In this document: piece after piece, positions 7,959 through 13,516 of the stretch
Numbering within the stretch: the stretch's first letter is position 1
Layout of the letters: each line of letters opens with the position of its first letter
IMG/VR virus record: IMGVR_UViG_3300024317_000007
Span: 1 to 49,986 of that record
DNA: 49,986 nt
Source of the DNA: a virus
Reading direction: 5' to 3' (one strand)
The notes under the pieces: model-generated
Told to the model about the DNA's origin: nothing
The model's input: the letters and a program-made list of their open reading frames with translations, nothing else
The model's database searches: none
Program-made: the position numbers and the translations under genes

Positions 7959-8972
7959 CTAGCCGAAGAGGCCTTCGCCCTTCGGCTTCTGCGGGGCGCC
8001 GCCTTTGGCGGGCGGCGGGGGAGCGGCTTTCTTGGGCTCGCCCTGGGCCTCGGCGACCTCCTTGTCGCGGATCCGCTTGGCCTCCTCGGGCGAGATCGTG
8101 GAGGGGTCGGCCTTCGGCGTCGTCTCGGCGGGCTTGTCCGGAACGAGAGCATCGGCGATCGCCTTCCCGGTGATCGGGCCCTCGACCTCCTTCTTCGGGT
8201 CGATGGGCGGGAAGAGTTCCGTGATCGTCGCCTCGCCCTTCTCGAGAGCGTTCTTGTCGCCCTTGAAGGCGGCGATGTCCTGAAGCGACCAGAGCGCCTT
8301 CTCCTTGCCGGCCTTCGCGATGACCTGCTCGGGCGTGGCCCCCTTCGCCGTGAAGTAGCTCATCACGGAGTCGGCGTACTCCTGGAGCTTCTGTGGATCG
8401 AGGCCCTTGACGACGGCCTCCTTCGCCTTCTCGATCGCGCGGTCGACCAGCCATCGCGGGACGGCATTCACCACCACGTTACGGATCGCTTTCGACTGAC
8501 CGATCTGAAGCGCCATGTCGAGCTTGCGGTCCGGATCGAAGTTCCCCTGGACGACGTTCTTTCGCTGGCGGAAGACGCGCTCCATCTGAAAGCCCTTCTC
8601 GATGTCCACGAAGCGCGGCGTGAGGATGAACGTCCCGTCGGTCTCCTGGAAGTCGACCGTGACCGCGCAATTCGTCCATTCCCTGGCGAGGCTGTTCGCC
8701 AGGCCGATCGACGGGCCTTCGATCCGGTTGCCCTTCTTGTCCGTCCAGGCGTAGTAGAAGGAGTCGCCGGCGTACTGTGCCTCGCGGTCGATCGCCTCGA
8801 CGATCTTGTCGAGGTTGCGGGGCTTCTGGACCGAGATCGCCGTCACGAACGGCGTCCCCGCCCTCATCAGGGTCTTTCCGCCTTCGAGAACTTTGAAGGG
8901 GCCGTCCGGGGCGAATCCTCCATCCTCGAAAGGCTCGGCTTGTGCCTGGACCGTGCTCTTTCCGGTGCTCAT
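7959..8972 (-). CDS. Putative single-strand annealing/recombination protein
   Basis: 337 aa from ATG at 8972 with AAAGGAGATTTC. The conserved core, YYAWTDKKGNRIEGPSIGLA then REWTNCAVTVDF, is a pattern I know from phage proteins next to recombination exonucleases. A central region follows (FRQRKNVVQGN, then IGQSKAIRNVVVNAVPRWL), then a Pro/Lys-rich tail ending GEGLFG. A disordered C-terminal tail on an annealing core resembles phage SSAPs that contact SSB. It lies between a PD-(D/E)XK nuclease and an SbcC-like ATPase. The assignment is mostly context plus a remembered motif; no fold can be proven by eye. Confidence 0.55.
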   Translation of the reverse strand: MSTGKSTVQAQAEPFEDGGFAPDGPFKVLEGGKTLMRAGTPFVTAISVQKPRNLDKIVEAIDREAQYAGDSFYYAWTDKKGNRIEGPSIGLANSLAREWTNCAVTVDFQETDGTFILTPRFVDIEKGFQMERVFRQRKNVVQGNFDPDRKLDMALQIGQSKAIRNVVVNAVPRWLVDRAIEKAKEAVVKGLDPQKLQEYADSVMSYFTAKGATPEQVIAKAGKEKALWSLQDIAAFKGDKNALEKGEATITELFPPIDPKKEVEGPITGKAIADALVPDKPAETTPKADPSTISPEEAKRIRDKEVAEAQGEPKKAAPPPPAKGGAPQKPKGEGLFG

Positions 8973-8983
8973 GAAATCTCCTT

Positions 8984-9814
8984 TCAATCCTCGAGCTTGG
9001 CCGCAGCGGCCATGCGCTCACTGTTCACAAAGGGGCATGTGTCCCAGAACGGACACCACTTGGGGGAACAGATCCAGGAGCCGACGCCGGCGGGGGCGAA
9101 GAGGCCGGCTTGCACGGACCGGAGCATGATGTTCGCGCGGTTGATGAGGACCTGGACGTCCTTCTTTGTCCGCGTCGATTCGAGATGCTGCGCCTTGGGG
9201 GTCTTGAGGTCGACCAGGACCTCGAGGTCGAAGCCGGCGGGCTCGTGGCCCTTGAGCTTCGTGTAGAGGAGCCAGTATTGCGTCCCCTGAAGAGACTCGT
9301 CGATGTCCTTCTGGCTCTTCGAGCGGCCCGAGGTCTTGAGGTCCTTGATGCGGTTATCGGTTGTCGAGAGGTCCAGGCGGCCGCCGAAGACCACTCCGTT
9401 CGGGAGCGTGATCTTCGCTTCCTGCTCGATCAGGTCGGGCTTCATCGCCGGCGCGACGCGGTCGGCATAGAGCCCGGTGAGCGTCTGGACCGATTCCACC
9501 GTGCGCGCCAGAACGGGACTGGCGCCGACGCTGAGCTCGTCGGGCGTGAGCCGGAACCCCTCCTTCGCCTTCTTCTCCTCGAAGCCGGCGATCGCGATGT
9601 CGATGATCTCCTTCTTGGGGAGGTCCTGGCCCTGAGCCTTCTTGTGCTCGTGGTTCTTCTGCGCGCCGACGTGGACGGCGCCGCCGCGGAGGGCCGCGGT
9701 CCCCGGATAGGCCGGCTCCTTCTCGATGTGCTTCCGGCGGAACATCTCGCCGCAGAGCTCGAAGTCGTTGAGCGCGGACTGGCGGACTTCAAGGGTCGCC
9801 GACGGTTCCGTCAT
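8984..9814 (-). CDS. PD-(D/E)XK exonuclease with Cas4/AddB-like four-cysteine cluster
   Basis: 276 aa from ATG at 9814 (ATGA overlap). Core motifs: GGRLD (Asp148) and DLK (Asp158, Lys160) form the PD-(D/E)XK site, with His48 upstream in GGAVHVG. One Cys at 21 and three near the end (249, 254, 260) have the spacing of an iron-sulfur clamp as in Cas4 and AddB. Q177 in GTQYWL fits the RecB-family QxxxY motif. It probably makes 3' single-strand ends for the adjacent annealing protein. Confidence 0.75.
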   Translation of the reverse strand: MTEPSATLEVRQSALNDFELCGEMFRRKHIEKEPAYPGTAALRGGAVHVGAQKNHEHKKAQGQDLPKKEIIDIAIAGFEEKKAKEGFRLTPDELSVGASPVLARTVESVQTLTGLYADRVAPAMKPDLIEQEAKITLPNGVVFGGRLDLSTTDNRIKDLKTSGRSKSQKDIDESLQGTQYWLLYTKLKGHEPAGFDLEVLVDLKTPKAQHLESTRTKKDVQVLINRANIMLRSVQAGLFAPAGVGSWICSPKWCPFWDTCPFVNSERMAAAAKLED

Positions 9815-10116
9815 TTGGCCCTCCCGATTCGCTCGACGAGGGCCTCGTAGGAGTAGGGCCCCTCGAGCTTCTGGATCTGCCGGCCGTCGCGGAAGACGAT
9901 CGTGGTCGGAACGTCGGTCACATTCAGGCCCTTCGCGATCGTGGGGTTCTCGTCCACGTCGATGAGGAGCGTCCGCATCGCCATCTCCTCCGAGAACCGC
10001 TTGAACTCCGGGAGGAAGTGGTCGCAGGGGATCGAGTTCGGCATGACGAAGGCGACGATTAGAACGCCGTCCTCCAGGAGCTCCCTCTCGAGGCCGAGGT
10101 CGTTCGTCCGCTTCAC
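9811..10116 (-). CDS. Thioredoxin-like protein with single active-site cysteine
   Basis: 101 aa from GTG at 10116 (GTGA overlap). The pattern VLIVAFVMPNSIPCDHFLPE, then LLIDVDENPTIAKGLNV and DVPTTIVFRDG, is a thioredoxin fold with its cis-Pro loop (VPTT). Where thioredoxins have CxxC the protein has SIPC, so the first Cys is Ser and only the resolving Cys remains. It therefore cannot do ordinary dithiol exchange alone. It lies between a zinc-ribbon protein and the four-Cys nuclease. Confidence 0.7.
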   Translation of the reverse strand: MKRTNDLGLERELLEDGVLIVAFVMPNSIPCDHFLPEFKRFSEEMAMRTLLIDVDENPTIAKGLNVTDVPTTIVFRDGRQIQKLEGPYSYEALVERIGRAK

Positions 10117-10412
10117 GCGAGCACCGCCTGGGCGGCCGTGAGGCCGAAGAAGACCGAGTGAACGAAGAGGACCGCAAGCGCCGCGCCGGCATCCTTCGCG
10201 CGGAAGCGGGCCTTGACCTCCTCCGGCATCGGCTCCGACTTGTAGAGATGCGGGTACGCCTGATGGAGGATGCGGCGACCCGAAGTCCCGCGCCGGCGCG
10301 CCTCGAGGACGCGGGCCCAAACGGTGCGCGCCTTCTGACATCCGGCTGTAAACCAGTGGGCCCGGAGGAAGATGAATAAGCTGAACGAGTGGCCGCAGGA
10401 TCCACAGGTCAT
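10113..10412 (-). CDS. Small protein with N-terminal zinc-knuckle and C-terminal membrane segment
   Basis: 99 aa from ATG at 10412 (ATGA overlap), starting MTCGSCGHSFSLFIF. A CxxC pair lies in the first seven residues. The end, ALAVLFVHSVFFGLTAAQA, is hydrophobic enough to span a membrane. The middle is Arg-rich. Function unknown. Confidence 0.6.
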   Translation of the reverse strand: MTCGSCGHSFSLFIFLRAHWFTAGCQKARTVWARVLEARRRGTSGRRILHQAYPHLYKSEPMPEEVKARFRAKDAGAALAVLFVHSVFFGLTAAQAVLA

Positions 10413-10642
10413 CGGGCCACCGCCGTTTCCGCGCCGACATCGTCGGGCCGCAGTTCCCAAATCTCCGAGCCTTCCTTCGGGCTCGCGAAGAGGATGTCGT
10501 AGTCATGCCCGGCCGAGAGAGCCCGGGCGATGACGTCCTCCTTGTGGAACTGAGCGGCGGCATACGACAGACAGGCGAACGACGTGATCTCCCATGCCCG
10601 CCGGCGGATGCGAAGCCGATAGGTGACGATCCAGACCTTCAT
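10409..10642 (-). CDS. Small hypothetical protein
   Basis: 77 aa from ATG at 10642 (ATGA overlap), starting MKVWIVTYRLRIRRRAWE. It looks like a short alpha/beta protein with a strand-rich N-terminus. No family recognised. It is the second gene of the leftward early operon. Confidence 0.6.
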   Translation of the reverse strand: MKVWIVTYRLRIRRRAWEITSFACLSYAAAQFHKEDVIARALSAGHDYDILFASPKEGSEIWELRPDDVGAETAVAR

Positions 10643-10920
10643 GACCGCACCCCGCTCCGCGGCTCCTGAGCGATCGCGGGGCCGTAGTCGGGCGGCGGGA
10701 GCCCCGCGCTCTCGCGGACTCTCCGATCGCAGATGACGCAGATCCCGTGGGTCGCGGGCTCGATGCCGGCGGAGAGGACCTCGCCGCACCAGGAGCACAC
10801 GACGCGCTGAGAAGATTGACAGGCGGCACCGATCGAGGCTCCGCGAACGGAACCCGCCGCCTGAGAGGGGAAATCTTGCTGGTGGAGCTTCTCCCCTCTC
10901 GCTTCCGCTTCCGTCGTCAC
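10639..10920 (-). CDS. Zinc-ribbon protein, first gene of the early operon
   Basis: 93 aa from GTG at 10920 with GGGAGAAGC before it. CSWCGEVLSAG then GICVICDRRV gives two CxxC pairs about 17 residues apart, a treble-clef or zinc-ribbon pattern close to that of the TraR/DksA family, though the long N-terminal coiled coil of DksA is missing. It is the first reading frame after the strong leftward promoter, so it should be among the earliest proteins made. A transcription-modulating role is possible but unproven. Confidence 0.6.
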   Translation of the reverse strand: MTTEAEARGEKLHQQDFPSQAAGSVRGASIGAACQSSQRVVCSWCGEVLSAGIEPATHGICVICDRRVRESAGLPPPDYGPAIAQEPRSGVRS

Positions 10921-10942
10921 GCTTCTCCCATCGCGGGAGGGG

Positions 10943-10971
10943 TTGACGGCGGTTTCTCGATCGCGTAAGCT
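10943..10971 (+). promoter_or_regulatory. Sigma70-type promoter for the tRNA-like segment
   Basis: TTGACG, 17-nt spacer, TAAGCT. The predicted start is about 20 nt before the tRNA-like GGGGCCG at 11000, the usual spacing for a tRNA gene. Confidence 0.55.
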
Positions 10972-10999
10972 GGCGGACCTCTTACCCCCTTCGGGGCTC

Positions 11000-11118
11000 G
11001 GGGCCGTTAGCTCAGTTGGCTAGAGCGTCTGCTCTAGCCAGGTCGCGACCCGAAAAACACGCCGCTTCCCGCTGCCCGCAAAAAATCGAACCCCGCAAGA
11101 CGCGCCGGTCCCCCTGAG
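11000..11118 (+). other. tRNA-like segment: intact 5' half, broken 3' half
   Basis: GGGGCCG, TTA, GCTC...GAGC and AGCGTCTGCTC are what one expects of an acceptor 5' strand, D-arm and start of an anticodon arm. A GTCTG/CAGGT stem with loop CTCTAGC could even present anticodon CUA, but base 26 would then be missing. A T-arm is absent: only TCGAACCCCGC (T-loop 3' side) at 11085-11095 and CGGTCCC (acceptor 3' strand, one wobble) at 11105-11111 can be found, separated by unrelated sequence. I read it as a tRNA-derived attachment-site segment or a decayed tRNA, not a working tRNA. Confidence 0.5.
11017..11040. other. Perfect 10-bp palindrome, candidate attP core
   Basis: Arms TGGCTAGAGC and GCTCTAGCCA flank the spacer GTCT. 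It lies in the anticodon-arm part of the tRNA-like segment, 340 bp before the integrase. Tyrosine recombinases bind inverted arm pairs around a 6-8 bp crossover, which would be GCGTCTGC here with arms TGGCTAGA/TCTAGCCA. Attachment sites in tRNA anticodon arms are well known. Confidence 0.45.
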
Positions 11119-11130
11119 AAGTGTTCGAGT

Positions 11131-11198
11131 GATGAGCAAGAGCACAAGACAGGGATACGGCGCGTCCCGAGGGGTTCTTTTCTTCGCCCTTGCTCATC
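11131..11198 (-). promoter_or_regulatory. 5' leader hairpin of the leftward early transcript
   Basis: GATGAGCAAG (11131-11140) pairs with CTTGCTCATC (11189-11198). The upper arm starts almost exactly at the predicted transcription start of the promoter at 11206-11233, so the RNA would begin with a 10-bp stem closing a ~48-nt loop. A stability, antitermination or processing element is plausible. Confidence 0.5.
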
Positions 11199-11205
11199 GA
11201 GAGGG

Positions 11206-11233
11206 AGTATACCCTGGGCTCGAGCGATGTCAA
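11206..11233 (-). promoter_or_regulatory. Strong leftward sigma70 promoter (early operon)
   Basis: On the minus strand: TTGACA (11233-11228), 16-nt spacer, TATACT (11211-11206). The -35 is a perfect consensus match and the -10 is close. It faces the early genes beginning at 10920 with a ~280-nt leader. Confidence 0.8.
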
Positions 11234-11251
11234 CAAAAAAAATAATACCGC

Positions 11252-11288
11252 TTGCAAAATTGCAGGAACCGGGTATCAATCCTATTAC
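11252..11288 (+). promoter_or_regulatory. Candidate integrase promoter and overlapping operator
   Basis: TTGCAG (11260-11265), 17-nt spacer, TATTAC (11283-11288); an alternative is TTGCAA (11252) with TATCAA (11274). The palindrome TGCAA-AA-TTGCA (11253-11264) overlaps the -35 region and lies ~20 bp from the -35 of the divergent leftward promoter, so one repressor could control both. The surroundings are unusually AT-rich for this genome. Confidence 0.45.
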
Positions 11289-11380
11289 CGATCGGGGTTC
11301 CGCGAAGGGATAGGGGATCTCTCGCGGAGAGGGTTTCGCCGCTGGGGAAAAGGGAGTAGCGGTGGAAAGAAAAGGGAGGG

Positions 11381-12289
11381 TTGTCGGAGACCCGATCGGA
11401 GACCCGATCCGTCTCAATCGTCGTTCATGGCGAGGAGTGGCTCACCGAGCTCGCCAACCACGGCCGGGAGGCCTGGACGATCAAGACCTATCGGGACCGC
11501 CTTCGCTGGCTCGGGGAATGGTTGACGTCCGTCGAGCTCAAGGCGACAGAGGTCACCCGCGGCTCGATCGAGCAGTGGCTCTCGGATCAGCGCGAGCGGG
11601 GCCTTTCATCGAAGAGCCGCGCGGCGAATCTCTCGGTCGCCCGGAACTTCTTCGCCTGGCTCTCCGAGCGCGGACACGTCGATCGGAGCCCCCTCGTCGG
11701 AGTCGGCTCGATCAAGATCCCGCGCCGCCTTCCCCGCATCCTTCAACCGGAGGACGTCCTCAAGGTCATCGCGGCCGCGCGGACCTCGCGCGAGCTTGTG
11801 GTCGTGGAGCTCCTTTACGGTAGCGGGATCCGGCTGTCCGAGCTCCTCTCGGCGACCGTCTCGGGGACCGATTTGAGCGAAGAGGGCGGCCGGATCCTGG
11901 TCCGAGGGAAGGGCGGCCACGAACGCCGGCCGCCGATCAGCCGCCCGGCCGCGGCGGCGATCCGCGCGTGGCTTCCAGAGAGAGCGGTGATCGCCTCGAA
12001 GTTCAAGCGTCAGAGCGACGCCCTCCTGGTCGGCCGGCAGGGCGCGCTCAAGCGATCGATGGTCCGGAACATCGTCTATCAGATCGCCGAGCGGACCACG
12101 ATCGACAAAGCGGTCTATCCGCATCTCCTGCGCCATTGTTTCGCGACGCATCTCCTAGAGGGAGGCGCGGACGTCCGGACGGTCCAGGAGCTACTCGGCC
12201 ATGCGAATCTCGCCACGACTCAGATTTACACTCACGTCGCCGAAGGTCGGGCGATCGAAGAATACAAGAAGGCTCACCCGAGAGCATGA
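11381..12289 (+). CDS. int: Tyrosine recombinase (phage integrase, XerC/D-like)
   Basis: 302 aa, from TTG at 11381 because no ATG/GTG precedes the in-frame stop at 11357; the start is uncertain. An N-terminal SAM-like core-binding domain (about 10-100) precedes the catalytic domain with the full set Arg151 (SGIRLSEL), Lys177 (GKGGHE), His248 and Arg251 (HLLRHCFATH), His274 (LLGHANLATT) and Tyr283 (IYTHV). No arm-type DNA-binding domain is seen, so it is closer to Xer-type enzymes than to lambda Int. It is the first of only two plus-strand genes and lies beside the tRNA-like palindrome. Confidence 0.9.
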   Translation: MSETRSETRSVSIVVHGEEWLTELANHGREAWTIKTYRDRLRWLGEWLTSVELKATEVTRGSIEQWLSDQRERGLSSKSRAANLSVARNFFAWLSERGHVDRSPLVGVGSIKIPRRLPRILQPEDVLKVIAAARTSRELVVVELLYGSGIRLSELLSATVSGTDLSEEGGRILVRGKGGHERRPPISRPAAAAIRAWLPERAVIASKFKRQSDALLVGRQGALKRSMVRNIVYQIAERTTIDKAVYPHLLRHCFATHLLEGGADVRTVQELLGHANLATTQIYTHVAEGRAIEEYKKAHPRA

Positions 12290-12300
12290 AGGAGATTCCC

Positions 12301-12693
12301 ATGAAAGGCGGTGCCGTCGTCATGGTTGTCATCATCGTCGCCGGCGCGGCGGGCGCCGGGGGGTACTTCGCCGGCCGTTCTTCCCAGGACGAGAACGCCT
12401 CGAAGCTCGCGAGGCTCCAGCTCGAGGAGCTCCATAAGAAGCGATACGAGAGCCACCCGCCGGCCCCAGAGTGCGACTTCTCTGCGGAATGCGAGATGAA
12501 GGAGGCGCGCTTTCTCGTCGTCCTCTTCGCGTCGGATCAGAAGAGCTTTAAAGGGAGAGGCGCCGGGACGATCGTCGACAGGCTCAACGACCTCATCGAC
12601 GAGGCGGAAAGCAAGCGCAACGCCTCGGTCGTGGATTTCATCCACAAGGAACTTGAGCCATTCAGGAGCGGGCCCGCCCGCGGGCTTCATTAG
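12301..12693 (+). CDS. Small N-terminally anchored membrane protein
   Basis: 130 aa. ATG at 12301 follows AAGGAGATTCCC and is preferred to the ATG at 12286, which overlaps the integrase stop and contains this ribosome site. Residues 5-27 form a membrane helix (VVMVVIIVAGAAGAGGYFAG). The rest is soluble and helical, with two Cys in PECDFSAECEMKEA. Co-transcription with the integrase suggests expression in the prophage, so it may act in lysogenic conversion or superinfection exclusion; that is inference. Confidence 0.7.
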   Translation: MKGGAVVMVVIIVAGAAGAGGYFAGRSSQDENASKLARLQLEELHKKRYESHPPAPECDFSAECEMKEARFLVVLFASDQKSFKGRGAGTIVDRLNDLIDEAESKRNASVVDFIHKELEPFRSGPARGLH

Positions 12694-12701
12694 AAATGGA
12701 A

Positions 12702-12731
12702 GGGGCCCGAGGAGATGAATCCCCGGGCCCC
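12702..12731. terminator. Bidirectional GC-rich hairpin between convergent genes
   Basis: GGGGCCCG pairs with CGGGCCCC around a 14-nt loop, 8 nt after the stop of the plus-strand membrane protein. It separates the integrase operon from the leftward late genes arriving from the other side. Confidence 0.7.
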
Positions 12732-12742
12732 AGAGGCGGCCT

Positions 12743-12767
12743 TCCGACGGAGGACTAGGCCGTCGGA
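12743..12767 (-). terminator. Hairpin spanning the last late-gene stop codon
   Basis: TCCGACGG pairs with CCGTCGGA; the stop codon of the 12755-13501 gene is in the loop. Together with 12702-12731 it makes a double barrier at the end of the late unit. Confidence 0.5.
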
Positions 12768-13501
12768 GCTGAAGAAGTCGCAGGAGCAGGATCAGGAGTC
12801 GAGACCGCCGGCGGCGAGATCTCGGCATGGGCCGCCGCGTGGGCGGCCTCCGCGACCTGGTCCGGCGTCGCGCCTGTGAGCTTGACTTTCGAGAGCACCT
12901 TCGCCACGTACGGACTGACTTTCGCGTCCTCGTGGGCTGCCTCGAGGACGCTCGCCAGGCCGGCAGCGACCTCCGGTCGCCCTCCCTCCTTCATCTTCTT
13001 CATCCACGCTTCGATCGCGCCGAACGTCGAATCGAGGGAGGTCAGGATCGTTCCGATCCCAGGAATCATCTTGGCGACCGGGCTCCGCGCCAGGCCGATA
13101 AGAACCAGCGCCCCGGAGACGAACGCGCCGCCAACCGCCGCCCAGAAGCCTACCTGGTGGGACTTCAGGATCCGGTCGATCAGACCGGGCGTCTCCGCGT
13201 GATTGTAGGTGACTGGCTTCTCCGGAGGGCCCCAGTTCTTTTGAAGCGCGTTGGCGATCTGCTTCGAGTCGTTATTCTTCTCGCGCATCCGCGCCACTAT
13301 CGGCGCCGCGACGGCCGCGACCTGTGGATCTTCCTTGACCGCAGCCTCGAGGCGATCGAGCTCCGCATCTTGGCTCTCGGCGATCTGCCGCTCGACGTCG
13401 ACCCCCTGGCGGTCCTCCTCGGTGACCGTGTTCTTCGTGGTGCAGCCGGCGATCGACAGGACCGCCAGCGCCACGAATGCAACCCACTCTTTCTTCCCCA
13501 T
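12755..13501 (-). CDS. Phage lipoprotein with internal membrane segment
   Basis: 248 aa, with AAAGGAGATAGGC before ATG 13501. The signal peptide ends in lipobox LSIAGC (lipidated Cys about residue 20). An acidic helical domain follows; a second hydrophobic stretch, VGFWAAVGGAFVSGALVLIGLA, lies near residues 115-140; the Ala/Pro-rich tail looks disordered. As the last gene of the late unit it sits where lysis genes often lie, so a spanin- or holin-like envelope role is possible, but no family is recognised. Confidence 0.65.
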   Translation of the reverse strand: MGKKEWVAFVALAVLSIAGCTTKNTVTEEDRQGVDVERQIAESQDAELDRLEAAVKEDPQVAAVAAPIVARMREKNNDSKQIANALQKNWGPPEKPVTYNHAETPGLIDRILKSHQVGFWAAVGGAFVSGALVLIGLARSPVAKMIPGIGTILTSLDSTFGAIEAWMKKMKEGGRPEVAAGLASVLEAAHEDAKVSPYVAKVLSKVKLTGATPDQVAEAAHAAAHAEISPPAVSTPDPAPATSSAPTA

Positions 13502-13516
13502 GCCTATCTCCTTTGC

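Larger units (their letters stand above)
10921..11380. promoter_or_regulatory. Gene-free control region between early operon and integrase
   Basis: This 460-bp gap is the genome's divergence point. It holds a leftward sigma70 promoter, the hairpin leader of its transcript, a tRNA 5'-half look-alike with its own rightward promoter, a perfect palindrome and a candidate integrase promoter, each listed separately. Short open frames across it (11012-11257 minus, 11034-11417 minus) have no convincing start or composition, and I take them as non-coding. Confidence 0.75.

Noticed and set aside
11000-11118. Functional amber-suppressor tRNA (anticodon CUA)
   Set aside because: The GTCTG/CAGGT stem and CTCTAGC loop look right, but base 26 would be missing and no T-arm can be formed.
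11034-11417. Small minus-strand gene in the control region
   Set aside because: It crosses the strong promoter and the hairpin leader, and its composition is not protein-like.
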